64,000 bases of DNA from Clostridium cuniculi (GTDB lineage Bacteria > Bacillota > Clostridia > Clostridiales > Clostridiaceae): NCBI RefSeq assembly GCF_004353185.1, contig NZ_SMUS01000014.1, forward strand, positions 1 through 64,000, read 5' to 3'. Below are positions 9,297-17,547 of the stretch, in pieces. The notes below the pieces were generated by a model. It saw only the letters and a list, made by a program, of their open reading frames with translations. It was not told the origin of the DNA and did not search any database. Made by a program: the position numbers and the translations under genes. Every line of letters begins with the position of its first letter. The first letter of the stretch is position 1.

Positions 9297-12200
9297 ATGA
9301 AAAAATTTACAGCTTTTTCATTAATATTTACGCTATTTTTCTCAAATATAGCTTATAATGTTATCGCTGCTGTGAATGTAGGTCAAGCTAATGCGGTTCT
9401 ACAAGGTGACTATGTAGTTATAGTTAATACTAATTTAGAAAATAGTCAATCTACAGGCAGTATTATATTTGATGATTCTGGTTTAAATATTAACTCAATT
9501 AGTGAAACTTCATCACTTTCTGAAGAAAATGATAATATCAATGAGAGTTCAAAAGAGACTGTAGAAGTCTTAGCTTTAGAAAATGATGAAAATAGTGTAC
9601 AGTTAAATTCAAAAATTACAACAACTTATGCTTTAGGAGATACAAAGAAAATAGGACAAACTGAAGCAACTAAGAAAACTTATACTTTAATAGGTATAGG
9701 TGATAAGTGTTATGTTTGGATGGAAAACTCTTTAAAGGATAAGTATGATGCAGCTAATAAAACAGAGTTAGCAGCATCAGAAATGATTAAGGTATATGAA
9801 GGTGCTCCTTATGAAATGTTAAAGGAGTTATCAGGTGATAATATACCGTACTTAGATAATTCAGGTAAGCTTTCTATTTTACTTGAAACTACAGATGGAA
9901 ACTCTGGTTATTATGGAAATGAAAATGATATAACATCAATACATATTAATACTAAAGAGCCAGATAAGTTTAGTGAGGGTGGCTTTGATGGATTAAATGG
10001 TCTATTAGCACATGAAGGTCAACATGCTTTATTTAGATTATTAACTTTCAAGGGGGATGCTGTACTTGCTCATCAATATAGCTGGATAAATGAAGGTATA
10101 TCTGTAGCAGTAATGGACAAGTTGTGGGGATATCATGATAATAATGGATGGCTAACTAGAATAAATGACAGTGAAAAATTAAGAAATGGTTCGTCTTTAG
10201 TTTATTCAGGTTCTAGAAATACAACAGTACAAGATTATTCAATGCCATACTTATTTGTAAGATATTTAGCTGCTCAAGCTACTAATAATGGTAATCCAAT
10301 AGATTTCTTAAAGAAACTTTATACTATGGATGGAACTAATAAAACTGTTGAGCAGTTTATGAATGAAATTATACAGCAAATTCCTAATTTAAAAGATAAA
10401 ACTTTTAAGGAGGTATTAGGAAGTTTTTATGTAGCAGCATTTTCGCCAGAGAAAACTGGAGAATATAGTTTTTATGGAGATCCTGTAGTTACAGAAAAGG
10501 TAACTTCTTATCCTATATATTTAGGGGAAAGTGGTAAGGCTTTAAATTTAGAACCTACAGCTGCTATTGTTGTTAAAACTTTAGGTGGAAGTTTTACAGT
10601 TCCAAGCGATGCAGGTAGTGATGTAAAGTTTTATGTAGTAAGTAAAAATAATGATATATATAAGCCAGCTGCAGGAAGTGGAACATCTTCTGATCCTTAT
10701 GTAATAACTAATGTAGATGAATTAAATAGTTTAGGTAAATACCCTAATGCTTATTTTAAATTAGGTAATGATATAGATGTTGCAACAGGAAGCTTCTTTA
10801 CATCAGAGAGTTTTTCTGGGAACTTAAATGGTAATGGCTATTCTATAAATAATTTAGATAAGCCATTAATTAAAAATAATACTGGAACAATAACTAACTT
10901 AAATGTAAATGCAAATATTAATATGGAAGTTAGCTCTGATTTTGGTGTAATAGCTAGTAAAAATAGTGGGGCAATTTCTGATGTTAAAGTAAATGGAAGT
11001 TTAAAATTAAAAGCGATTGTAGCTAATAAGTTTCTAAAAGCAACTATTGGAGGATTAGTAGGAAGCCAAGATCCATCAGGAATTATTGAAAGATCAAGCT
11101 TTGATGGAAATATGAGTATTTCTATGGCTTCAAATGATGCAAATGTAGGTGGAGTATTAGGTTATAATCTAGGGGTTATTGAAAACACTTATTCTAAAGG
11201 TAGTATACAAGTATCTCAAACAAGTGCAGGTGATTATCCATTATACTTAGGTGGTTTAGTAGGTTTTAATGAATCATTTTCATATGGAGCATCTATAGAA
11301 ACTTCATATTCAATAATGACATTAGATTCTACTGGAGTAACTACACAAAAATTAGGTTCTATAGTTGGGTATTTAAAAAGAGGAACAATTAGTGATTCTT
11401 ATGGAATAGACAAATATGAACCTGTAGGTAGTGACACAAGCAATTCAGATAGTAAAAAGTCATTAACTGAACTTCAAAGTCAAGGAACATTTGCTAGTTG
11501 GGATTTTGATATTGTATGGAAAATGGATACACAAGGAGATAAGACACCAGTATTTAAGAGTGGAAGTGACATTAACTCAATAACTGCAAAATTATCACAA
11601 ACAGATTATTTTGTAGGTGAAAAGTTATCTCTATATGGTTTCGATACTTTAACTATTAATGGAAAAAATATAACATTAACATCGCAAATGTTAAATATGG
11701 ATGAATTTGATTCTTCATCTGTAGGACAAGGTAAAGTTATAAATGGATCATACATGGGTAAAAACTTTACTGTTACTTATAATATAGTAGAACCTAATTC
11801 AGTTTCAGATCTTCAAATATCTGAAAAGGGAAAAGTAGATTATTATGTAGGAGAAAATTACTCTGATGAAGGAATAGTACTAAAAGCTAAGTTAAATGGA
11901 TCACCATATGATACATATATATACTCTGGATATACTAATAATTTAGCTAATCCTTTAACAGTTAATGATACAAAAGTTGATATAAGTTATTATGGACAAA
12001 CTGTAAGTCAAGATATAACAGTAAAAGAAAAAACTATATCATCAATAACTGTATTTAATAGTGCAGATAAATCGACATATGTCCCAGGAAATATTGTAGA
12101 TTTAAGTGGAATAAGATATCAAATTAATTATAGTGATGGAAGTACAAGTAAGACTTTAGGATATAGTGACTTAAGTAGCTACAATTTAAAAGTAGCTCAA

Positions 12201-15146
12201 ACAGATTCATCAGGTGGAAATTCAAGTGCTTTTGATGTAAGTAAGTTATTAGAAGAGTCTGATAATAATACAAAGTTATATATTTATTATGGAGATATAT
12301 TACCAGGAAACCAAGGTTCAATTTCAGCTGAAGTAGTAACTTTAAATATAGTTAAAAGGTTATATATGGAAGATGAAACTTTTAGAGCTGCAAAAGGCAA
12401 TTATGGATACTGGGAGTCAACTGATTTATTAAATTCAAATTATGATGTAAAAACAACTTTAAAATCAGGAAGTTTACCAGTAGGAATAAATGCTTACCGT
12501 ATTCCAGATAATAGTATTAATTATTTTAGATTTGATGGTACTCCAACAGAATTAGGAACATTTGAAGTAACATATAATATAGCAAAACTTGATGGAAGTG
12601 ATTCTATAGATGTTACTTTTACATTTAATGTAGAAGAAGTATCAAATGAAGCAAAAATAGAAAAGATATTTTTATTGAAAAGTGATAATAAAAATTTACC
12701 ACAAGATATAGAAGGAACTATAGATGATGTAAATAATACTATTAAATTCATAGTACCTTATGGAACAGATATTACTAAATTAATAGCAAGACCTACTTTC
12801 TATAAGAATTCTACTTTACCATCAAATTTCATTTGGTATGGTGGTTTAGATTTTACTACACCAGTAGCTTATGAAGTAACAGCAGAAGATGGAAAAACAA
12901 AGAAAACTTATATGGTTAGTGTAGAGGTATTACCTACTCCAGATGCAATAACATCAATAGATATAGATAATAAAATAACTGACATAAGAGTTGGAAGCGC
13001 TCATACTTTTGCAACAACAGTAAGTGGCTTTGGAAACTTTGATAATTCTGTTTCTTGGAAAATAGAAGGTGAAACTAGCAAAGATACAACTATAAATAGT
13101 AACGGTACTTTAACTATAGGGGAAGATGAATCAAGTAAAGCAATAAAGGTAATAGCAATAGCTTCAGGAGATACATCAAAAACTATAGAAATATCAATTA
13201 ATGTTATTCAAAAGCAACAATTAGATAAAGTAACAGAGTTATTATGGGATAGAAGATTAGCTAAGTGGAAAGCAATATTAAATGCTAAAACTTATGAATT
13301 AAGTCTTTATAAAGATGATCAATTAATAGAAACAATAGTAGTAAATACAAATGAATATGATTTAACTAGCTTTATAAAAGAAGCTGGAGAATATAGTTTT
13401 ACAGTAGTAGCAAAAGCAGATGGCTATAAAGATAGTGAAGTATCTGATAGGTCTTCTGTATTTGAAGTTAAGGATGAAGAGCCAACAACTCCAACACCAT
13501 CTAAATTAGACAAGGTTGAAAATTTAGTTTGGAATGACATGGTTGCAACATGGGATGCAGTAGCAAATGCAACAAGATATAAAATAGCTTTATATAGAAA
13601 TAATGCTTTGGTTGTTGAAAAAGTTGTTGATATAAATGGACAAGAAGTTTTATCTTTAGCAAAAGCAGCAAATAAAGTAAGCTATGATTTCTCACAATAC
13701 TTTACAACTGAAGGAGAATATAAATTTACAGTAGTAGCAGAAGCTGATGGTTATGAAAGTAGTGAAATAGCAGGGGAAGATAATAATTATTCTGATAATG
13801 TTAATATATACGTAAATACAAGACCTGAAATAACTGCTAATGATGTAACAATAAAAGTTGGAGAAAGCTTTAATGAGCGTCAAGGAGTTACAGCTTATGA
13901 TAAAGAGGATGGAGACTTAACTAATAGTATAGAAGTTGTAGAAAATACTGTAGTTACAACTACTCCAGGGGTATATAGTGTAACTTATAAGGTAGTTGAT
14001 AAAAAAGGATTAGAATCTACTAAAACTATAGTTGTTACAGTTCTTAGTAATGAAAAACCAGTAATAAGTGGAGCTGATGATATACAAATAGAATTTGGCT
14101 CATCATTTGATCCAAAGGCAGGAGTAACTGCAACAGATTATGAGGATAAAGATTTAACAGCAAGTATAGTAGTAACTGGAGAAGTTAACACAAGTGTTGC
14201 TGGAAAATATGAATTAGTATATTCAGTAATAGATAGTGATAAAAATACTACAACAGTAAAAAGAATAGTAACTATTAAAGAGGAAATAAAACCAGAAGAG
14301 CCTGAACAAATAGCAGATGCTGTAATAAAGGCTAACAATGTAACAATAAAACTAGGAGAAAACTTTAATCCATTAGAAGGGGTAGAAGTAACAGATCCTA
14401 AAAATCCAAATATAATAAATAACTTAAAATATACAAGTGATGTGAATATAAATAAAGCTGGAGTTTATACAGTTAAGTATGAAGTAGTAGGAAGTAATGG
14501 AAATGTGGTAACTAAAACAATAGTTGTTACAGTACTTAGTAATGAGAAACCTGTAATAAGTGGAGCTAATAATATACAAATAGAATTTGGATCAGTATTT
14601 GATCCAAAAGTAGGAGTAACTGCAACAGATTATGAGGATAAAGATTTAACAGCAAGTATAGTAGTAACTGGAGAAGTTAACACAAGTGTTGCTGGAGAAT
14701 ATGAATTAATATATTCAGTAACAGATAGTGATGGAAATATTACAACAGTAAAAAGAATAGTAACTGTTAAAGAAGAGGTAAAACCAGAAAATCCTGAAAC
14801 ACCAGTAGTTCCTGAAGAACCAAGCAATCCAGTTGTTCCAGATGAACCGGTGTTACCTGAAGAACCAAGTAATCCAGAAACACCAGTAGTTCCAGAGGAA
14901 CCAGAGTTACCTGAAGATACAGTAAAACCAGAAGAACCAGTAACTCCAGAGGTACCAAGTGTTGATTCTGATAAAGAAGATGTTTCTATAACTATAGATA
15001 ATAAGGTAGAAACTGAGAAGAATGAATCAAACAGTGAAGAATTACCTAAAACAGGATCTGCTGTTTCAGCATCAGAACTTTCTTTATTATCATCATTACT
15101 TATTTTTATAGGTAGTTTATTAAGTAGAAAGAAAATAAAGAAATAG
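9297..15146 (+). CDS. Giant LPKTG cell-wall-anchored protein with putative zinc-metallopeptidase domain
   Basis: 1949 residues. Signal peptide about 1-25 (KKFTAFSLIFTLFFSNIAYNV). A gluzincin-like domain (about 140-390) carries HEGQH (His239, Glu240, His243) and a possible third ligand Glu266 in WINEGIS. Then GLUG-type beta-repeats (about 455-755), bacterial Ig-like domains, two fibronectin-III-like modules (about 1325-1500), four DUF5011/HYR-like modules (about 1505-1830), a Pro/Glu-rich wall-spanning stretch, and the sortase signal LPKTG (1916-1920) followed by a hydrophobic segment and RKKIKK. Sortase should link it to peptidoglycan. Two DUF5011 copies are nearly identical in DNA with a 492-base offset. 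AGGGGGATAA precedes the ATG. Role inferred: surface protease/adhesin; the exact peptidase family is uncertain. Confidence 0.85.
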   Translation: MKKFTAFSLIFTLFFSNIAYNVIAAVNVGQANAVLQGDYVVIVNTNLENSQSTGSIIFDDSGLNINSISETSSLSEENDNINESSKETVEVLALENDENSVQLNSKITTTYALGDTKKIGQTEATKKTYTLIGIGDKCYVWMENSLKDKYDAANKTELAASEMIKVYEGAPYEMLKELSGDNIPYLDNSGKLSILLETTDGNSGYYGNENDITSIHINTKEPDKFSEGGFDGLNGLLAHEGQHALFRLLTFKGDAVLAHQYSWINEGISVAVMDKLWGYHDNNGWLTRINDSEKLRNGSSLVYSGSRNTTVQDYSMPYLFVRYLAAQATNNGNPIDFLKKLYTMDGTNKTVEQFMNEIIQQIPNLKDKTFKEVLGSFYVAAFSPEKTGEYSFYGDPVVTEKVTSYPIYLGESGKALNLEPTAAIVVKTLGGSFTVPSDAGSDVKFYVVSKNNDIYKPAAGSGTSSDPYVITNVDELNSLGKYPNAYFKLGNDIDVATGSFFTSESFSGNLNGNGYSINNLDKPLIKNNTGTITNLNVNANINMEVSSDFGVIASKNSGAISDVKVNGSLKLKAIVANKFLKATIGGLVGSQDPSGIIERSSFDGNMSISMASNDANVGGVLGYNLGVIENTYSKGSIQVSQTSAGDYPLYLGGLVGFNESFSYGASIETSYSIMTLDSTGVTTQKLGSIVGYLKRGTISDSYGIDKYEPVGSDTSNSDSKKSLTELQSQGTFASWDFDIVWKMDTQGDKTPVFKSGSDINSITAKLSQTDYFVGEKLSLYGFDTLTINGKNITLTSQMLNMDEFDSSSVGQGKVINGSYMGKNFTVTYNIVEPNSVSDLQISEKGKVDYYVGENYSDEGIVLKAKLNGSPYDTYIYSGYTNNLANPLTVNDTKVDISYYGQTVSQDITVKEKTISSITVFNSADKSTYVPGNIVDLSGIRYQINYSDGSTSKTLGYSDLSSYNLKVAQTDSSGGNSSAFDVSKLLEESDNNTKLYIYYGDILPGNQGSISAEVVTLNIVKRLYMEDETFRAAKGNYGYWESTDLLNSNYDVKTTLKSGSLPVGINAYRIPDNSINYFRFDGTPTELGTFEVTYNIAKLDGSDSIDVTFTFNVEEVSNEAKIEKIFLLKSDNKNLPQDIEGTIDDVNNTIKFIVPYGTDITKLIARPTFYKNSTLPSNFIWYGGLDFTTPVAYEVTAEDGKTKKTYMVSVEVLPTPDAITSIDIDNKITDIRVGSAHTFATTVSGFGNFDNSVSWKIEGETSKDTTINSNGTLTIGEDESSKAIKVIAIASGDTSKTIEISINVIQKQQLDKVTELLWDRRLAKWKAILNAKTYELSLYKDDQLIETIVVNTNEYDLTSFIKEAGEYSFTVVAKADGYKDSEVSDRSSVFEVKDEEPTTPTPSKLDKVENLVWNDMVATWDAVANATRYKIALYRNNALVVEKVVDINGQEVLSLAKAANKVSYDFSQYFTTEGEYKFTVVAEADGYESSEIAGEDNNYSDNVNIYVNTRPEITANDVTIKVGESFNERQGVTAYDKEDGDLTNSIEVVENTVVTTTPGVYSVTYKVVDKKGLESTKTIVVTVLSNEKPVISGADDIQIEFGSSFDPKAGVTATDYEDKDLTASIVVTGEVNTSVAGKYELVYSVIDSDKNTTTVKRIVTIKEEIKPEEPEQIADAVIKANNVTIKLGENFNPLEGVEVTDPKNPNIINNLKYTSDVNINKAGVYTVKYEVVGSNGNVVTKTIVVTVLSNEKPVISGANNIQIEFGSVFDPKVGVTATDYEDKDLTASIVVTGEVNTSVAGEYELIYSVTDSDGNITTVKRIVTVKEEVKPENPETPVVPEEPSNPVVPDEPVLPEEPSNPETPVVPEEPELPEDTVKPEEPVTPEVPSVDSDKEDVSITIDNKVETEKNESNSEELPKTGSAVSASELSLLSSLLIFIGSLLSRKKIKK
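14041..14760 (+). repeat. Near-identical intragenic DUF5011 repeat pair
   Basis: The segments around 14041-14270 and 14533-14762 are nearly identical at DNA level, offset by 492 bases (164 codons). Each encodes a module beginning NEKPVISGA and ending in TTVKRIVT. A more divergent module (14330-14530) lies between them. This is an in-frame tandem expansion that should allow copy-number change by recombination. Confidence 0.8.
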
Positions 15147-15163
15147 TAAATCATTACTAAAGT

Positions 15164-15211
15164 TTAGAGTCAAATTTTATGTGAAAACATAAAGTTTGGC
15201 TCTATTTTTTT
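15164..15211 (+). terminator. Terminator of the LPKTG protein gene
   Basis: Long stem TTTAGAGTCAAATTTTATG / CATAAAGTTTGGCTCTA with G-U pairs and the loop TGAAAA, followed by a run of T. Confidence 0.85.
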
Positions 15212-15214
15212 GCA

Positions 15215-15246
15215 ATAAAAAAGACTACAGGGGGGGAACTGTAGTC
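15215..15246 (-). terminator. Minus-strand intrinsic terminator with C-rich loop
   Basis: Perfect 8-bp stem GACTACAG / CTGTAGTC. On the minus strand the loop is TTCCCCCC and six T residues follow directly, the form of a factor-independent terminator. On the plus strand no T run follows. No minus-strand gene is visible on its right-hand side, so it may end an antisense or small RNA arising in about 15250-15440. Confidence 0.5.
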
Positions 15247-15437
15247 GGTATAAATGGGGGAGTAGACTTTAAATAATATGTCTATATTTATAGCTTGACC
15301 ATATATGGAATTTTTATACAACAAATTTAAAAATTTTTTTAGTATTTTTGTAAAAAAGTAATTTTCACGGATATGTATTAATTGTAAGGCAAATAAATAA
15401 AAAAACTTACAATAAAAAATGAATGGGGGAATTTATT

Positions 15438-15656
15438 ATGGCAAACAAAGCTTTAGAAAGCACAGTATTATCAATTGAAGTACAATCAGCAATTGACAAG
15501 GATGGGAATCCAACCTTTACAAAAAAGAAAATAGGTAATTTAGTAGCAAATGCAGATCTTAGTAAGGTTCAAGAAGTAGCTGAAATAGTAGCAGATTTAC
15601 TTAGTGCAAATACTAGAAATTTCTACGTAACTGAATTATCTCAAATCCAAGAATAA
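15438..15656 (+). CDS. DUF1659 family small protein
   Basis: 72 residues from ATG 15438, chosen over the ATG at 15423 because the GGGGGA site (15425-15430) lies between the two. The sequence (MANKALESTVLSIEVQSAI ... FTKKKIGNLVANA ... LLSANTRNFYVTE) fits DUF1659, short Firmicute proteins of unknown function usually paired with a DUF2922 protein, as here 21 bases downstream. No signal peptide or membrane segment. Confidence 0.8.
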   Translation: MANKALESTVLSIEVQSAIDKDGNPTFTKKKIGNLVANADLSKVQEVAEIVADLLSANTRNFYVTELSQIQE

Positions 15657-15677
15657 TAAAAGAGGGGTGTGTGAATT

Positions 15678-15893
15678 ATGGAATATACATTAACAATGAC
15701 ATTTTTAACTGAAACAGGAGAAAAATCTAATATATCTATTTCAGATGTTAAAGCTGGAATAACAAATGATGAGGTGCAAGTTTTAATGGACAGCATAATT
15801 GAAAATAATATCTTTGAAAATAGTAAAGGAATGCTAGTTTCTAAGTATTCAGCTCAAGTAATAGAAAGACAAGTTACTAAGTTTACTGTTTAA
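15678..15893 (+). CDS. DUF2922 family small protein
   Basis: 71 residues. ATG follows GAGGGGTG. The pattern YTLTMTFLTETGEKSNISI, DVKAGITNDEV and MDSIIENNIF is characteristic of DUF2922, whose members sit next to DUF1659 genes. Function is not known. The shared short beta-rich form of the pair suggests the two proteins may interact; that is inference. A hairpin follows. Confidence 0.8.
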   Translation: MEYTLTMTFLTETGEKSNISISDVKAGITNDEVQVLMDSIIENNIFENSKGMLVSKYSAQVIERQVTKFTV

Positions 15894-15918
15894 TAATTTG
15901 AGCTAACTTTATAAAAAT

Positions 15919-15965
15919 AGGTAGTAATAAGAGGTGTGAAGAGCAAATCTTATTACTACCTTTAA
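15919..15965 (+). terminator. Hairpin after DUF2922 gene
   Basis: Perfect 14-bp stem AGGTAGTAATAAGA / TCTTATTACTACCT with a 15-base loop. The following T tract is short, so termination may be partial. Confidence 0.6.
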
Positions 15966-16130
15966 GTTATATAAAAATTTGTATAAAGTTACAAAAAAAT
16001 AAAAATATATATAACTTAAGAATTTTGTAAAAAAAGTTAAAAAGTTTTGTAATAATTAATATGTAAAATATTAACATAAAATGAGTTTATTAAGAGATTG
16101 ATTAAATTTTAAAGGGAAATGAGGGATTTT

Positions 16131-16673
16131 ATGAGTAATAAAAATATAGAAATTGGGTTAAATGAGGAAGATATCAAGAAGCTAACTATACTAAAATTAA
16201 AAAGAAATTATGGTTTTATTGAAAGAGAAGAATTTAAAAATGAATTAATTAAGTTAGGATTAGAAGAGATTTCAGATTACGTAGAGATGTTAACGTTTAT
16301 ATCTTTTAGGGTGATTTTAGAAAGGATAGAAGAAATAGAAAGTGATAATAAAGTGAAAATTTTATTTAATGAAGTTGTTGAAGTACCTTATAAGGATGAC
16401 TATATATCAAAAAATTGTGATGTAATTTTACTTGGTAAAGAGGTTATGGAGGTAATTACAATAGTACCAAACAAAAATAATGTTATAAATCTACATGATA
16501 ATAATGAAATAAAGCTTTTAGGAGTAGGAGCTATAGATAAGTATTTAAGTAGAATAGATTGTAAAATATTAAGACTTATAGTAATTCAACCTAATTTAGA
16601 GATGTGTTCTATATATGAAACAACTATAGATAGAATGTTACATGAATATGATTTTTCACTTTCATGGGAGTAA
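16131..16673 (+). CDS. DUF2800-like protein lacking nuclease residues (phage-derived remnant?)
   Basis: 180 residues from ATG 16131 (GAGGGA 5 bases upstream; the in-frame ATG at 16119 has no suitable site). The C-terminal half (NCDVILLGKEVMEVITIV ... NNEIKLLGVGAIDKY ... LRLIVIQPNLEMCSIYETT) follows the layout of phage DUF2800 RecB-like proteins. In that family a D-x-K core sits where this protein reads ITIVPNKNN, so the PD-(D/E)XK catalytic residues appear lost. The N-terminal 60 residues are not recognised. It may be a domesticated or decaying phage protein. No other phage genes are visible nearby. The family assignment is from pattern memory and moderate. Confidence 0.5.
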   Translation: MSNKNIEIGLNEEDIKKLTILKLKRNYGFIEREEFKNELIKLGLEEISDYVEMLTFISFRVILERIEEIESDNKVKILFNEVVEVPYKDDYISKNCDVILLGKEVMEVITIVPNKNNVINLHDNNEIKLLGVGAIDKYLSRIDCKILRLIVIQPNLEMCSIYETTIDRMLHEYDFSLSWE

Positions 16674-16703
16674 GGAAAAATAATTTAAATGGAGGTAATA
16701 ACG

Positions 16704-16883
16704 ATGAATATTAATGGTCAGCTTATTAACAATGTTTTTAATGATAAGAATATTAATAAAGCTAAAAATGCAGAGGAAAATCCAGAATGTATGAATGCAG
16801 TTATAATTAAAAATAGACATGAGAATAGAGGAACTTGTGCATTAAAATGGAATGGTAGATATTCTAGGGTAAGTGATTTTTAA
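16704..16883 (+). CDS. Hypothetical 59-residue protein
   Basis: 59 residues from ATG 16704 with GGAGGT at 16691-16696; the upstream in-frame ATG (16689) overlaps that site and is unlikely. Starts 30 bases after the DUF2800-like gene, so probably co-transcribed. Hydrophilic, Asn- and Lys-rich, with two Cys residues and the C-terminal segment RGTCALKWNGRYSRVSDF. No family recognised and no membrane segment. The strong ribosome site supports it as a real gene. Confidence 0.5.
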   Translation: MNINGQLINNVFNDKNINKAKNAEENPECMNAVIIKNRHENRGTCALKWNGRYSRVSDF

Positions 16884-16960
16884 AGGATGTTTTATGAAGA
16901 AGTAAATTTTTTATGAAAATATATGAGAATAACAAATAATAAATATCAAATAATAGAAAG

Positions 16961-16989
16961 TTGCATATGAGTTAATCTTATGATAAAAT
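16961..16989 (+). promoter_or_regulatory. SigA-type promoter of the riboswitch leader
   Basis: TTGCAT at 16961-16966, a 17-base spacer, and TAAAAT at 16984-16989. Predicted transcription start is near 16996, just before the c-di-GMP-I aptamer. Confidence 0.6.
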
Positions 16990-17002
16990 GTTTAAAAAAG
17001 TT

Positions 17003-17081
17003 AATAGGCAAACTTAAGGAAATTTAAGGACGCAAAGCTATAGGGACTAAAGTTATAATAACTAAGTCAGCCAGTTGCCCC
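17003..17081 (+). ncRNA. Cyclic di-GMP-I riboswitch (GEMM-I)
   Basis: The conserved GEMM-I elements appear in order: closing stem GGCAAAC ... GTTGCC, the tetraloop arm ACTTAAGGAAATTTAAGG, the core GGACGCAAAGC at 17027-17037, GGGACTAA in the second arm, and AGTCAGCCAGTTGCC at the 3' end. This class binds c-di-GMP between the two helices. Two terminator-like hairpins follow at 17159-17220, so control is probably by transcription termination. The first gene downstream is the M60 peptidase/adhesin at 17548; in clostridia GEMM-I elements commonly control surface proteins and motility genes. Whether ligand turns the gene on or off is not readable by eye. Confidence 0.9.
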
Positions 17082-17100
17082 AAATATTTTGGGTAATAAG

Positions 17101-17220
17101 TTGGATATATTGTTTGAAAGTAAAAGTATTTGTTTCAAAGAGTATATCTAATTTATGGAGCTATCTTTTATTAGATGGCTTTTTTAGCGAGCTACCTTAA
17201 TAATAAGGAGGCTTTTTTGT
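17101..17220 (+). terminator. Riboswitch expression platform: large hairpin plus two tandem terminators
   Basis: First an imperfect long hairpin (17101-17153; TTGGATATATTGTTTGAAA with TTTCAAAGAGTATATCTAA). Then terminator 1 at 17159-17186 (AGCTATCT / AGATGGCT followed by TTTTTT). Then terminator 2 at 17187-17219 (GAGCTACCTTA / TAAGGAGGCT followed by TTTTTT). Tandem terminators would make shut-off tight. Positioned directly after the c-di-GMP aptamer. Confidence 0.7.
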
Positions 17221-17295
17221 CTTTAGAATAAAGCAGATTTGGCTTAGGATTCTGAAAGGCTTCTAACCATGAGAAAAAATGGATTTTATACTATA

Positions 17296-17323
17296 TTGAC
17301 AGATGAAAATAAATTATTATATT
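17296..17323 (+). promoter_or_regulatory. Possible internal SigA promoter downstream of the riboswitch terminators
   Basis: Exact TTGACA at 17296-17301, a 16-base spacer and TATATT at 17318-17323. If active, it would give a c-di-GMP-independent transcript of the M60 gene beginning near 17330. It could also be chance in AT-rich DNA. Confidence 0.45.
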
Positions 17324-17426
17324 ATTTAGAATAAATAAAGATACTAACTTGTTAAATTGAGATGAAAAATAGCTTGATGTTTAAGATAACTATTAGTTTT
17401 TTTGAAAATTATATTAGTCTTGTTTA

Positions 17427-17503
17427 TTGTTCTTCTCTTCTTTTCTAAGGAGTATTATTAAGTCTTATAAACCTATAGTATTTTCTAGAGTTGAGAAGAG
17501 CAA
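17427..17503 (+). other. Long 5'-leader hairpin before the M60 gene
   Basis: Outer stem TTGTTCTTCTC (17427-17437) with GAGAAGAGCAA (17493-17503). Inner stem TCTAAGGAGTATTAT (17444-17458) with ATAGTATTTTCTAGA (17475-17489), allowing G-U pairs. Total is about 25 pairs with a 16-base loop. No T run follows, so it is not a terminator. It lies about 45 bases before the start codon and may stabilise the mRNA or bind a regulator. Confidence 0.55.
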
Positions 17504-17547
17504 TGTTCATATAACTTAACAGAATGACAATATATAGGGGGATAACA

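Noticed and set aside
14630-15154. Long minus-strand open frame rich in Gly-Ser-Thr repeats opposite the LPKTG gene
   Set aside because: It mirrors the Pro-Glu-rich repeat of the plus-strand gene, has no ribosome site and no recognisable domain.
17078-17095. CCCCAAATATTTTGGG hairpin just after the riboswitch as a terminator
   Set aside because: No T run follows; it is more likely part of the switching region.
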